DNA of 64,000 nt from Saccharopolyspora rectivirgula DSM 43747 (GTDB lineage: Bacteria > Actinomycetota > Actinomycetes > Mycobacteriales > Pseudonocardiaceae), in assembly GCF_000497205.1 (NCBI RefSeq), contig NZ_AYJW01000003.1, forward strand, positions 53,282 to 117,281, read 5' to 3'. Under the pieces are notes generated by a model, which did no database searches, was not told the DNA's origin, and worked only from the letters and a program-made list of their open reading frames with translations. This document shows, piece after piece, positions 45,408 through 54,610 of this stretch; position 1 is the first letter of the stretch; the number at the start of each line of letters is the position of its first letter. Made by a program: the position numbers and the translations under genes.

Positions 45408-46373
45408 TCAGTCGCGGACCCGGAGCAGGCCTTCCTGCACGACGGTGGCCACCAGCTTGCCGTCCCGGGTGAAGAACCGCCCGGTGGCCAGTCCCCGCGC
45501 GTTGGACGCGCTGGGGGAGACGCAGTCGTACAGCAGCCAGTCGTCCGCCCGGAACGGGCGGTGGAACCACATGGCGTGGTCCAGGCTGGCCCCGGAGACG
45601 TCGTCCAACCCCCAGTAGACCCCGTGCCTGCCGAGCACGGCGTCCAGCAGAGTCATGTCCGAAGCGAACGCCATGATGCAGACGTGCAGCAGGTCGTCGT
45701 CGGGCAGCACCCCGTCGGCTCGCATCCACACCTGGTTGCGGGCCCCGGGGTTCTGCTCGCCCCGCTGCAGCCACGGCGGCGTGGTCACGTAGCGCACGTC
45801 GATGGGCCTGGGGTTGAGGTTCCCCATGACCTCGATCACTCCCTTGGCCTGCTCGCCGTAGGTCGGCAGGTCCTCCGGGTCCGGAACTTCCGGCATCTTC
45901 TCCTGGTGCTCGAGCCCGGGCTCTTGCACCTGGAAGGACGCGGACAGCGAGAAGATCGCCTTGCCGCGCTGCACCGCCACCACCCGGCGGGTGGTGAAGG
46001 AGCGGCCGTCCCGGGTCCGGTCGACCTCGTAGATGATCGGAATGCTCGGATCCCCGGGCCGGATGAAGTAGGCGTGCAGCGAGTGCACTTTCCGCTCCTG
46101 CGGCACAGTCCGCCCCGCGGCCACCAGTGCCTGCCCCGCGACCTGACCACCGAAGACCCGCACCGAAGAGGTCTCCGGGCTGACCCCGCGGAAGATGTTC
46201 TCCTCGATGCGTTCCAGGTCGAGCAGTGCAACGAGGCTGTCCAACACCGGCTGACCGTGGGGGATCCCGTTGACGTCCAGCGGAACGTCCTTGCTCCGGC
46301 TCGTCCCGGCCAGGTCTGCGGCCGCAGCTCGTGCCGCTTCGGTCACTGCACGCTCCTCAACTTGTGTAGCCAC
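45408..46373 (-). CDS. tesB: Acyl-CoA thioesterase II (TesB-like), long form
   Basis: 321 residues. An N-terminal extension of ~40 residues precedes the double-hotdog fold (LVALLDLERIEENIFRGVSP, VFGGQVAGQALVAAGRTVP, HSLHAYFIRPGDPSIPI). The second hotdog has FASDMTLLDAVLGRHG, ASLDHAMWFHRPFRADDWLLYD and VVQEGLLR, with the Asp, Ser/Thr and Gln of the TesB active site. It is clearly related to the 18769-19620 gene but closer to mycobacterial TesB2 in layout. GTG 46373. Pyruvate kinase lies 32 bp upstream on the same strand and may share the transcript. Confidence 0.92.
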   Translation of the reverse strand: MATQVEERAVTEAARAAAADLAGTSRSKDVPLDVNGIPHGQPVLDSLVALLDLERIEENIFRGVSPETSSVRVFGGQVAGQALVAAGRTVPQERKVHSLHAYFIRPGDPSIPIIYEVDRTRDGRSFTTRRVVAVQRGKAIFSLSASFQVQEPGLEHQEKMPEVPDPEDLPTYGEQAKGVIEVMGNLNPRPIDVRYVTTPPWLQRGEQNPGARNQVWMRADGVLPDDDLLHVCIMAFASDMTLLDAVLGRHGVYWGLDDVSGASLDHAMWFHRPFRADDWLLYDCVSPSASNARGLATGRFFTRDGKLVATVVQEGLLRVRD

Positions 46374-46405
46374 GGCTGGAAGCGGGCAGCTCCCACCGGG
46401 CTTGA

Positions 46406-47827
46406 TCAGACGTGATCTTCCTCGCCCAACCTGTGCACCCTGATCAGGTTGGTAGAACCGACCGTTCCCGGCGGCGAACCGGCGACGATGACCACCATGT
46501 CACCGCGCTGGTAGCGCCCCAGGGACAGCATCGCCTGGTCCACTTGGCGAACCATTTGATCGGTGGTATCCACTTTAGGCACCAAGAACGTCTCCGTCCC
46601 CCAGGTGAGAGCGAGCTGACTTCGCACCGACTCCTCGGGGGTGAAGGCCAACAGCGGCAGCCGGGTGTGCAGTCGGGCCAACCGCCGCACCGTGTCACCG
46701 GACTGCGTGAACGCGACCAGGGCTTTCGCGTTCAACCGCTCCCCGATGTCCCGCGCTGCGTAGGAGATCACACCTCGCTTGGTGCGCGGCACGTGGCTGA
46801 GCGGCGGCGGGGTCGTCGAACCGGCCTCCACCGCTTCGACGATCCGGGCCATGGTCTGCACGGTCTCCACCGGGTAGCGACCGACGCTCGTCTCGCCGGA
46901 GAGCATCACGGCGTCCGTGCCGTCGAGCACGGCGTTGGCCACGTCGGAAGCTTCCGCCCTGGTCGGCCGGGAGTTGTTGATCATCGAGTCCAGCATCTGC
47001 GTGGCGACGATGATCGGCTTGGCGTTCTCCCGCGCGATGCGGATGGCCTTCTTCTGCACCAGCGGCACGTGCTCCAGCGGCAGCTCGACGCCCAGGTCAC
47101 CGCGAGCGACCATGATGCCGTCGAAGGCCAGCACGATGGCTTCCAGGTTCTCCACCGCTTCGGGCTTCTCCAGCTTGGCGATCACCGGTGCCCGGCGGCC
47201 CACCCGGTCCATCACCTGGTGCACCACATCGATGTCGGCCGGACTGCGCACAAAGGACAGTGCGATGAAGTCGACGCCGAGCTCCAACGCGAACTCGAGG
47301 TCCTCAACGTCTTTTTCGGACAGAGCCGGCACCGAGATGTCCATGCCCGGCATGGACAGTCCTTTGTGGTCAGAAACCGGACCGCCCTCGACGACCTCGC
47401 ACACCACGTCGTTGCCGTCCACTTCCCGGACGACGAGGCCGACCTTGCCGTCGTCGACCAGCAGCGAGTCGCCCGGCTTGGCGTCGTTGGCGAGCCCCTT
47501 GTAAGTGGTGGAAACCCTGTCGTGGGTCCCCTGCACGTCATCGACGGTGATGCGCACCACGTCCCCGGTGCGCCACTCGACCGGACCGGCCGCGAACTTG
47601 CCCAGACGGATCTTCGGCCCTTGCAAGTCGGCGAGGATGCCTACGGCCCGGCCGCTCTCCTTCGCCGCCGCCCGGACCATCTCGTAGACCTGTCGGTGAT
47701 CTTCGTGACTGCCGTGGCTGAAATTCAGCCGGGCGACGTTCATTCCGCTGCTGACGAGCTCGGCCACCTTCTCGGGAGTTGCGGTGGCCGGGCCCATGGT
47801 ACAAACGATTTTGGCTCGTCGACTCAC
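46406..47827 (-). CDS. pyk: Pyruvate kinase
   Basis: A 473-residue glycolytic enzyme that makes ATP and pyruvate from PEP and ADP. It begins SRRAKIVCTMGPATATPEKV and has LNFSHGSHEDH, ILADLQGPKIRLG, APVIAKLEKPEAVENL (active-site Lys and Glu), MVARGDLGVELP and ATQMLDSMINNSRPTRAEASDVANAVLDGTDAVMLSGETSVGRYP. The B-domain and the C-terminal allosteric domain are both present. GTG 47827 has TAGGGTGGG upstream; upstream in-frame residues are not conserved. It is divergent from vanZ. Confidence 0.96.
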   Translation of the reverse strand: MSRRAKIVCTMGPATATPEKVAELVSSGMNVARLNFSHGSHEDHRQVYEMVRAAAKESGRAVGILADLQGPKIRLGKFAAGPVEWRTGDVVRITVDDVQGTHDRVSTTYKGLANDAKPGDSLLVDDGKVGLVVREVDGNDVVCEVVEGGPVSDHKGLSMPGMDISVPALSEKDVEDLEFALELGVDFIALSFVRSPADIDVVHQVMDRVGRRAPVIAKLEKPEAVENLEAIVLAFDGIMVARGDLGVELPLEHVPLVQKKAIRIARENAKPIIVATQMLDSMINNSRPTRAEASDVANAVLDGTDAVMLSGETSVGRYPVETVQTMARIVEAVEAGSTTPPPLSHVPRTKRGVISYAARDIGERLNAKALVAFTQSGDTVRRLARLHTRLPLLAFTPEESVRSQLALTWGTETFLVPKVDTTDQMVRQVDQAMLSLGRYQRGDMVVIVAGSPPGTVGSTNLIRVHRLGEEDHV

Positions 47828-47900
47828 ATTAACCCACCCTAGTCTCTCGACATGGCTGCGCAGCACGCAGCCGACTCCTCCAACGGCCCGGTGAGGATCT

Positions 47901-48272
47901 GTGCTGAATCATTACAGAAACTACCTGCGGCATCTGCCGTTCGCGGGGACCGTCGTGGTGAGCTGGGTCATCCTGTTCACCCCGGAATCAGGGGTGCCGA
48001 CCGCTCCCCCGGGCACCGACAAGGTCGTCCATCTGCTGCTGTTCGCCGCGCTGGCCGGCACCGGACGCCTGGCCCGGCTGCCCGCCGCTCCTCTGCTGGT
48101 CGGACTGGTCGGCTACGCGGCGCTGTCGGAAGTGCTGCAGGAGCTGCTGCCCATCGGGCGCAGCGGGGACTGGGTGGACGCCCTGGTCGACATCATCGGA
48201 GCCGGGCTCGGGTGGGCCTTCACCGCCGAGCTCGCCGGGAAACTCCGACGTGATCGGCGAACCACTGGTTGA
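47901..48272 (+). CDS. VanZ-family small membrane protein
   Basis: 123 residues with three to four TM segments and the VanZ pattern: VILFTPESGVPTAPPGTDKVVHLLLFAALAG, then a mid-protein SEVLQELLPIGRSGDWVDALVDIIGAGLGW. The Lys-His-containing first loop and the GDWxDxxxDxxGxxxG segment are diagnostic. Family function is unclear. GTG 47901 has GAGG upstream. Its last 53 bp overlap the convergent DUF2461 gene. Confidence 0.85.
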   Translation: MLNHYRNYLRHLPFAGTVVVSWVILFTPESGVPTAPPGTDKVVHLLLFAALAGTGRLARLPAAPLLVGLVGYAALSEVLQELLPIGRSGDWVDALVDIIGAGLGWAFTAELAGKLRRDRRTTG

Positions 48273-48903
48273 GCTCCCGCAGCTGGCTCCACGCCCGCCG
48301 CACCCGCCGCAGGCAGCCCCGCTCGAACAGCAAGTCGTCCGGCTCCCAGGACTTGACCACGAACAGCGTGCGGTGCCGCAGCAGCTCCAACCTGGGGTGA
48401 TCGGGTGACACGCCCCGGGGGCGGCTCTTCAACTCGTCACCGCGGACCTGCCAGCCCCGCCTGGTGAGCGCCGCCAGCAATTCCCGCAGCCGTTCACCGT
48501 GGACCTCGGTGTCCACCGCGGCGCGGTAGCGGGCCAGCTGATCGGGCTCGGTGTGGAAGCACCCGCCGCCGACCAGCAGCCCTTCCGCGCTGATCTCGAC
48601 GTAGTAAGCACCACCGCCGCGGCCCGGTTCGATCACCGCTCCGCAGTGGGTCTTGTACGGCGTCTTGTCGGCGCTGAACCGCAAGTCCCGGTACGGGCGG
48701 AAGACCTTCCCGGTGCCGAAGCCGGGCGCGAAGTCCGGCTCGAGCTCGGCCAGCAACGCCTCCATCGGCCCGCGCACGTGCTCCTGGTACAGCTGCCGGT
48801 TGTCCGACCAGTACGCCTTGGAGTTGTCCGCTTCCAGGCCCTCGTAGAAGTCGATCGCCGCTTCGCCGAAACCTTCGAACCGCACGGCCGACAGGCTAAT
48901 CAC
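48220..48903 (-). CDS. DUF2461 family protein
   Basis: About 227 residues. The family motif set is visible: FYEGLEADNSKAYWSDNRQLYQEHVRGPMEALLAEL, KVFRPYRDLRFSADKTPYKTHCGAVIEPG, YYVEISAEGLLVGGGCF and the C-terminal RRVRRAWSQLRELNQWFADHVG. Biochemical function is unknown. The start is uncertain: GTG 48903 (VISLSAVRFEGF) or GTG 48885; further upstream residues are not family-like. It overlaps vanZ tail-to-tail by 53 bp. Confidence 0.85.
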   Translation of the reverse strand: MISLSAVRFEGFGEAAIDFYEGLEADNSKAYWSDNRQLYQEHVRGPMEALLAELEPDFAPGFGTGKVFRPYRDLRFSADKTPYKTHCGAVIEPGRGGGAYYVEISAEGLLVGGGCFHTEPDQLARYRAAVDTEVHGERLRELLAALTRRGWQVRGDELKSRPRGVSPDHPRLELLRHRTLFVVKSWEPDDLLFERGCLRRVRRAWSQLRELNQWFADHVGVSRRARR

Positions 48904-48997
48904 CCACCCGCGGCACTCGGCCGGTACCGGGGCCCCAGACCCCGTCGCGAGGAGCAAGATCGCAGGTCAGAGCCCTGAAAGCGGGTACGATCGTAGC

Positions 48998-51346
48998 GTG
49001 GTTTCCACTGCCCGAGCTCGTGTCAAGCAATCAGCGGGCAACCTACCGGCCGACGTCACCAGTTTCGTCGGCCGGCGTCGTGAGGTCACGTTCACCAAGC
49101 GCCTGCTGGCCGAGTCCCCCGTGGTCACCCTCACCGGACCCGGCGGGGTGGGCAAGACCCGGTTGGCCCTGCGCGTGGCCAGCAACATGCGCCGCTCCTT
49201 CCGGGACAAGACGTGGGTGGTGGAGCTGGAGGACCTGCGGGACGGCTCGATGGTCCCCGACGCCGTCATCGAGCAGCTCGGCATCGGCGGGAGCACCGCT
49301 GGCACCGACGCCATCACCGAGCACCTGAAGGACAAGGAAATGCTGCTCGTGCTCGACAACTGCGAGCACGTCGTGGAGGACGTCGCGCTGCTCGTCGACG
49401 CCATCACCCGCTGGTGCCCGGGAGTGCGGATCTTGGCCACCAGCCGCCAGTCCCTCGGGGTGGCCGGCGAGAGCACGATGGTGGTCCCTCCGCTGCAGGT
49501 GCCGGACATCGAGCACCTGCCCCCGGCGGAAGCCTGGCAGCAGTACTCCGCGGTGCGGATGTTCGTGGACCGGGCCAAGGCCGTGATCCCCGAGTTCGAG
49601 GTCACGCCCAGCAACGCCCCCGCGCTCATGCGGCTGTGCTACCACCTGGACGGCAACCCGCTGGCCATCGAGCTCGCCGCGGTGCGGCTGCGCTCGCTCT
49701 CCCTGCAGCAGCTGGACGAGCGGTTGGCGGAACGCTACGACCTGCTCACCGAAGGCCGCCGGAGCGCCCCGCCCCGGCAGCGGAGCCTGCGCGCGCTCAT
49801 CGACTGGAGCTACGAGCTCTGCTCCGAGCAGGAGCAGCTGGTGTGGGCCAGGGTCTCCGTGTTCTCCGGAACGTTCGGCCTGGACGCCGCCGAGCACGTC
49901 GCCGGCGAGGGCTTCAGCGGCAGCGAGGTGCTCCGAGCCCTGCACGCCCTGGTGGACAAGTCGGTGCTGATGCGCGAGGAGGACGACGGCGAGGTGCGCT
50001 ACCGGCTGCCGCACCCGCTCCGCGAGTACGGCCAGGACAGGTTGGTCGAGGCCGGCCAGTACGAGGCCACTGCCGAGCGGCACCGCGTGTGGTTCACCGG
50101 ACTGGTCGACCGGTTCGCCGCCGAGTGGCTCGGCGAGAACCAGGTCGACTGGGTGCGGCGCCTCCAACGGGATCAGGGCAACCTCCGCCTAGCCATGCAA
50201 ACGGCCGTCTCCAACGCCAAGACGGCCGACGACGCCTTGGGCATGGCGGCCAAGCTCGGCCAGTACTGGGGGATCCGCGGGCTCACCGGGGAAGGCCGGC
50301 ACTGGTTGAACCACGCCCTGACGATCACCCCGGCGGATGCGCCGAACCGGGTGCGCGCGCTGCGGATGAGCGCCTGGTTCGCCCTGCTGCAAGGGGAGGT
50401 CCGAACGGCCATACCGCTGGTGGAGCAGGCGACCGTGCTGGCGACCCAGCGCAGCGACGAGGTCGAGAAGGCCCACCTGGCGCTGATCCGCGGCATGAGC
50501 GAGCTGTTCACCGACCAGGTCCAGCAGGCCGATTCCACCCTGTCCGCGGTGCTCCCCCGCTTCCGCAGGCACCAGGCGCTGGGCGGGGAGCTGTTCGCGC
50601 TGTTCGGGCTCGGCCTGGCTCGAGGGCTGAACGGGGACTACGACACCGCCAGGGAACTGCTCAACTCCTGCATCGAGCAGACCACGGCCCGCGGCGAGCT
50701 GTTCTGGCGCTCCTACGCGCTGTGGGCCACCGCGGTGGTGAACGTCCTGCGGGACAACACCGCCCGCGCGGAGGCCTCGGCGAAGGAGTCCCTGCGGATG
50801 CAGCGCAAGCTGGACAACCGGCTGGCCATCGCGTTCTGCTTCGACACGCTCGCCTGGACCGCGCACCGCCACGACCGCAACGAGCGGGCGGCCCGGTTGT
50901 TCGGCGCGGCCAGCCGGTTGTGGGAAGCGGTTCGGACCGCGCCGGAGTGCTACGCCCCGTTCGCGCACGCGCACAGCAAGTTCGAGCACCAGGTCCAGGA
51001 GGCGCTCGGCGCGGAGGGCTTCCAGGAGGAGTTCAACCGCGGCCACCAGCTGTCCCTGGACCAGGCGGTGGACTACGCTCTCGAGGTCAAGCGGCACGCC
51101 CGCGCTCGGCCCGCTCGAGCGGCCAACGTCCACCCGATGCCGTTGACCCGGCGGGAGCGGCAGATCGCCGAGTTGGTGGCGAAGGGCAGCACGAACAAGG
51201 AGATCGCCGAGATCCTGGTGATCGCCCAGCGCACCGTCGAGGGGCACGTGCAGAACATCTTGACCAAGCTCGACTTCTCGTCGCGGGCGCAGATCGCGGG
51301 GTGGGTGGCCGGCCAGCGCCAGGGCGAGGAGAGCAACGCGAACTGA
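48998..51346 (+). CDS. NB-ARC ATPase regulator with LuxR helix-turn-helix
   Basis: 782 residues. Residues ~40-300 are a STAND-type AAA/NB-ARC module with Walker A LTGPGGVGKTRLAL (45-58), Walker B EMLLVLDNCEHV, ILATSRQSLGV and GNPLAIELAAVRL. A winged-helix and TPR-like helical repeats fill ~300-700. The C-terminus is a LuxR helix-turn-helix (LTRRERQIAELVAKGSTNKEIAEILVIAQRTVEGHVQNIL). This is a large, signal-gated regulator common in actinomycetes; its ligand and targets are unknown. GTG 48998. It is divergent from DUF2461 and followed by the lytic transglycosylase. Confidence 0.9.
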   Translation: MVSTARARVKQSAGNLPADVTSFVGRRREVTFTKRLLAESPVVTLTGPGGVGKTRLALRVASNMRRSFRDKTWVVELEDLRDGSMVPDAVIEQLGIGGSTAGTDAITEHLKDKEMLLVLDNCEHVVEDVALLVDAITRWCPGVRILATSRQSLGVAGESTMVVPPLQVPDIEHLPPAEAWQQYSAVRMFVDRAKAVIPEFEVTPSNAPALMRLCYHLDGNPLAIELAAVRLRSLSLQQLDERLAERYDLLTEGRRSAPPRQRSLRALIDWSYELCSEQEQLVWARVSVFSGTFGLDAAEHVAGEGFSGSEVLRALHALVDKSVLMREEDDGEVRYRLPHPLREYGQDRLVEAGQYEATAERHRVWFTGLVDRFAAEWLGENQVDWVRRLQRDQGNLRLAMQTAVSNAKTADDALGMAAKLGQYWGIRGLTGEGRHWLNHALTITPADAPNRVRALRMSAWFALLQGEVRTAIPLVEQATVLATQRSDEVEKAHLALIRGMSELFTDQVQQADSTLSAVLPRFRRHQALGGELFALFGLGLARGLNGDYDTARELLNSCIEQTTARGELFWRSYALWATAVVNVLRDNTARAEASAKESLRMQRKLDNRLAIAFCFDTLAWTAHRHDRNERAARLFGAASRLWEAVRTAPECYAPFAHAHSKFEHQVQEALGAEGFQEEFNRGHQLSLDQAVDYALEVKRHARARPARAANVHPMPLTRRERQIAELVAKGSTNKEIAEILVIAQRTVEGHVQNILTKLDFSSRAQIAGWVAGQRQGEESNAN

Positions 51347-51467
51347 TCGTTTTCACGGTGAGTAGTCAGTATAGACCTGACCAGTACGCCAAATAGGGCA
51401 AAATAGGTACCGATGCCCGGGTATTCCTCGGTGTGCAGATACCCTCTGTGCCGGAACCTGGGTACTC

Positions 51468-52259
51468 GTGTTCCCCGATGACCATTCCCCCGAGACCAGG
51501 ACCTCCGCCCAGACCCCGAACGGGCGGAAGAAGCACCCGTTCCGCGATCAGGTGCGCCACGCGCAACGGTCGCTGTCCGCCTCGCGCGGACGCGGCAGCA
51601 GAGGCCGGAGCCGGCCGGCGCAGATCGGCGCCGCACTGGCCGCCGCAGGGCTGCTCAGCTCACTCGCCACCGGTCTGCTGCAGGATGGCGAACCGGAGGT
51701 GCACAACGCGGCGCAGTCCCAGCAGCTCGCGGGCTCGCAGCCCGCGACGCCGAAGCAGGAGCTGCGGACGAACCTGAAGCTGGGCGTGCAGCCCGACGGC
51801 CTCGTCCCCTCGGACGTGCCGGAACCCCCGAAACCGGCACCGGCCGAGCCGGCCCCCCGGGCAGCCACCACGTCGAGCTCGGCACCGACCAAGTCGTCGA
51901 AGGACCCCATCGACGAGTGGATCGACCAGGCGGTGGCGGTGCTGCAGAAGCACGGGGTCCCGCCGGAGAAGATCAACAAGAAGGCGATCCGCACGATCAT
52001 CATGCACGAGTCCGGCGGCAACCCCCGAGCCGTCAACAACTGGGACATCAACGCGGCCAACGGCACGCCCTCGATCGGTCTGATGCAGACCATCGAACCG
52101 ACCTTCAAGTCGTACGCGCTGCCCGGCTACACCAACATCTACGACCCGGTGCACAACATCGTGGCGGCCACGCGCTACGCGCTGGACCGCTACGGATCGC
52201 TGTCCAGCGTGCCGGGCGTCTCCGGCCTGCGGTCGGGAGGCAGCTACCAGGGCTACTGA
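51468..52259 (+). CDS. Lytic transglycosylase (SLT domain), membrane-anchored
   Basis: 263 residues. A basic cytosolic tail (~1-50) and one TM or signal-anchor segment (~52-70) are followed by a Pro/Ala-rich linker (~95-145). A C-terminal SLT domain has AIRTIIMHESGGNPRAVN (the Glu is catalytic), GTPSIGLMQTIEPTFKSY and NIVAATRYALDRYG. It cleaves peptidoglycan glycan strands outside the membrane, as in the resuscitation-promoting/transglycosylase group. GTG 51468. It overlaps the convergent GntR gene by 7 bp. Confidence 0.9.
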   Translation: MFPDDHSPETRTSAQTPNGRKKHPFRDQVRHAQRSLSASRGRGSRGRSRPAQIGAALAAAGLLSSLATGLLQDGEPEVHNAAQSQQLAGSQPATPKQELRTNLKLGVQPDGLVPSDVPEPPKPAPAEPAPRAATTSSSAPTKSSKDPIDEWIDQAVAVLQKHGVPPEKINKKAIRTIIMHESGGNPRAVNNWDINAANGTPSIGLMQTIEPTFKSYALPGYTNIYDPVHNIVAATRYALDRYGSLSSVPGVSGLRSGGSYQGY

Positions 52260-52954
52260 CTCGCAGCTCGCAGCCCGGCGAGCGTGCCCTCCAGGGCTTC
52301 GGCGACCAGTTCCCGCATCGCCTCCTCCGCCCGCGCCCGGTCTCCGCAGCGGATGCACTCGGCGATCTCGCAGTGCAGCCGCAAGGCGACCGGGCGCGGG
52401 CGCTCGGGCATCAGCCCTTGTCCCACCCGCCAGCGCAGCACTTCCTCCACGACCTGCTGCAGCTGGGCGAACATCTCGTTCCCGGAAGCCGACAGCACCA
52501 GCCGGTGGAAGGCGACGTCGGCATCGGTGAAGCTGAGCAGATCACCAGCCCGGGCGGTGGCCACCATCCGCTCCGCGAGGGAGACCAGCTTGGCCGCGTC
52601 GGCGTCGCTGGCCCGTTCGGCAGCAGCACCGGCCGCCGCGGGCTCCACCGAGGTCCGCAGCTCGGCGAGGGTCCGCAACTGCTTGATCCGGTCCACCTGC
52701 AGCAACCAGCGGATCAGCACGGGGTCGAAGAGGTTCCACTCCGCGCGCGGCCGGACCACGTTGCCGACCCGCTTGCGGCCGAACACCAGCCGCATGGACG
52801 CCAGCGTGCGCATCACTTCTCTGGCCACGCTGCGGGAGATCCCGAACCGCTGTTCGGCTTCCTCGGTGCGCAGCACCGTTCCCGGCGGGTGCACTCCGCC
52901 AGCGATCTCCCGACCCAACACCTCCACGACCTTGTCGTGCAACTCTCCGCCCAT
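52253..52954 (-). CDS. FadR-subfamily GntR regulator (gluconate-type)
   Basis: 233 residues. The N-terminal winged helix is DKVVEVLGREIAGGVHPPGTVLRTEEAEQRFGISRSVAREVMRTLASMRLV. The all-helical FCD effector domain follows, with metal-binding candidates at ADVAFHRLVLSASGN and the HCEIAECIRCGDRARAEEAM helix. ATG 52954 has AAAGGGG. It is divergent from a gluconate permease with an AT-rich palindrome between them, so it likely represses the permease and is released by gluconate or its phosphate. Confidence 0.92.
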   Translation of the reverse strand: MGGELHDKVVEVLGREIAGGVHPPGTVLRTEEAEQRFGISRSVAREVMRTLASMRLVFGRKRVGNVVRPRAEWNLFDPVLIRWLLQVDRIKQLRTLAELRTSVEPAAAGAAAERASDADAAKLVSLAERMVATARAGDLLSFTDADVAFHRLVLSASGNEMFAQLQQVVEEVLRWRVGQGLMPERPRPVALRLHCEIAECIRCGDRARAEEAMRELVAEALEGTLAGLRAASQ

Positions 52955-53038
52955 TCGGCGCCCCTTTCTGTCGGCGTTCTCAACATATGTCGACTTTTTC
53001 CGGTGAGCGGAGCAACAACCCTTACTTAATCGGTAAAC

Positions 53039-53050
53039 CTTATTAATAAG
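53039..53050. promoter_or_regulatory. Palindromic operator candidate between gntR and gntP
   Basis: CTTATTAATAAG is a perfect 12-bp palindrome in an AT-rich island (52981-53075) between divergent genes. A related TTACTTAATCGGTAA element lies about 17 bp to the left. FadR-subfamily proteins bind short palindromes of this kind. Confidence 0.55.
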
Positions 53051-53104
53051 TCATATTTATTGCTTAGGCTGTGCCGGCAGTCTCTCAACGAGGAGTCCGA
53101 CCGC

Positions 53105-54490
53105 ATGCTGTACAGCCTTCCCCTCCAGCTGGCCGCACAGCCGACCTGGACGGCCCACGACACCCGCCTGACAGCCGCTGCGCTCGCCGGGATCGCGGTC
53201 ATCGTCGTCCTCATCAGCTGGGCCAAGCTGCACCCGTTCCTCTCCCTGGCGCTCGGCGCCGCCACCCTCGGCGCAGTGGCCGGAATGCCGTTCAGCGACC
53301 TGGTGGAGTCGTTCACCGACGGCGTCGGGAGCACCGTCGGGGACGTCGGCCTCCTCGTCGCGCTCGGCGCCATGCTCGGCAAACTGCTCACCGACTCCGG
53401 AGGCGCGGAAGAAGTCGTCGAAACGGTGCTGCGCCGCACCACCCGGCGCACCCTGCCCTGGGCGATGGTGTTCATCGCCGCCCTGCTCGGCCTGCCGATG
53501 TTCTTCGAAGTCGGCGTGGTGCTGCTGATCCCGATCGTGATGATGGTGGCCAGCCGCTCCGAGCAGCCCGTGCTGCGGATCGGCATCCCAGCCCTGGCCG
53601 GCCTGTCCATCCTGCACGGCCTGGTGCCCCCGCACCCGGGACCGCTGGCCGCCGTGGACGCCCTGCAGGTGGACCTCGGACTCACCCTCGCCCTCGGCAT
53701 CGTGGTGGCCATCCCCACCGCGATCATCGCCGGCCCGCTCTTCGGCACCTTCATCTCCCGCCGGGTGCAGCTGCCGCCCGCGACGAACCTGCTCGGCACC
53801 TCCACCGAAGAACCGACCGGCGAACGCCCCGGGTTCTTCTCCTCGGTGGCCATGCTGCTGCTGCCGGTCGTGCTGATGCTCGGCAAGTCCGTGGCCGACC
53901 TGCTGCTGGCGGAGAACACCCTCGGCTACCGGGTGCTGGAGACCATCGGCGAACCGGTGGTCGCGCTGACCATCACCGTGCTGATCGCCATCGTCGTGCT
54001 CGGCCGCGGCGCGGGCCTGACCCGCAAGCGCGTCTCCGACATCGTCGGCGGCGCACTGCCCCCGATCGCAGGGATCATCCTGATCGTCGGCGCCGGCGGC
54101 GGCTTCAAGCAAACCCTGGTGGACAGCGGCGTCAACGAAACGATCACCGACCTGGCCACCGGCGCCCACCTCTCCCCCCTGGTCCTCGGCTGGCTCATCG
54201 CGGTCGGCATCCGGGTGGCCACCGGTTCGGCGACAGTGGCCACCATCTCCGCGGCCGGCATGGTCGCGCCCCTGGTGGTCGAGCTCGACCCGGTGCAAGG
54301 CGCCCTGGTGGCGCTGGCGATCGGCGCCGGATCGCTGTTCCTGTCCCACGTCAACGACGCCGGGTTCTGGCTGGTGAAGGAGTACTTCGGGATGACGGTC
54401 GGCCAGACCCTGAAGACCTGGTCGGCGATGGAGACCCTGCTCTCGGTGGTCGCCTTCGCGATGACCTTGCTGCTCTCCGCCCTGCTGTAG
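53105..54490 (+). CDS. gntP: Gluconate:H+ symporter, GntP family
   Basis: A 461-residue permease with 12-14 TM helices. GntP features are KLHPFLSLALGAATLGAVAGMPFSDLVESF, the GAMLGKLLTDSGGAEEVVETVL motif, GLPMFFEVGVVLLIPIV and GLVPPHPGPLAAVDAL, with VATGSATVATISAAGMVAPL and SHVNDAGFWLVKEYFGMTVGQTLKTW near the end. ATG 53105 has GAGGAG about 11 bp upstream. It is divergent from the GntR gene. No gluconate kinase adjoins it. Confidence 0.95.
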   Translation: MLYSLPLQLAAQPTWTAHDTRLTAAALAGIAVIVVLISWAKLHPFLSLALGAATLGAVAGMPFSDLVESFTDGVGSTVGDVGLLVALGAMLGKLLTDSGGAEEVVETVLRRTTRRTLPWAMVFIAALLGLPMFFEVGVVLLIPIVMMVASRSEQPVLRIGIPALAGLSILHGLVPPHPGPLAAVDALQVDLGLTLALGIVVAIPTAIIAGPLFGTFISRRVQLPPATNLLGTSTEEPTGERPGFFSSVAMLLLPVVLMLGKSVADLLLAENTLGYRVLETIGEPVVALTITVLIAIVVLGRGAGLTRKRVSDIVGGALPPIAGIILIVGAGGGFKQTLVDSGVNETITDLATGAHLSPLVLGWLIAVGIRVATGSATVATISAAGMVAPLVVELDPVQGALVALAIGAGSLFLSHVNDAGFWLVKEYFGMTVGQTLKTWSAMETLLSVVAFAMTLLLSALL

Positions 54491-54521
54491 GGCTGCACCG
54501 GGGACGGCGGGAGGCAACGGC

Positions 54522-54572
54522 AAGCGCCTGAACGGGTATATTGGCAGGCTGTGCCTGTGCCGCCAGGCGCTT
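54522..54572 (+). promoter_or_regulatory. Promoter region of the helR-like gene with flanking inverted repeat
   Basis: A TATATT -10 element (54537-54542) is bracketed by AAGCGCCTG (54522-54530) and CAGGCGCTT (54564-54572), a perfect 9-bp inverted repeat. Transcription would start near 54549-54551, where an in-frame GTG lies (54551). Confidence 0.5.
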
Positions 54573-54610
54573 CCGTGTTCCCCCAGAAATCCCAGTGCAA
54601 GGTGGAGCCA

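Noticed and set aside
54491..54610. Rifamycin-associated element upstream of the helR-like gene
   Set aside because: The inverted repeat present does not match the 19-bp GC-rich RAE palindrome as I remember it.
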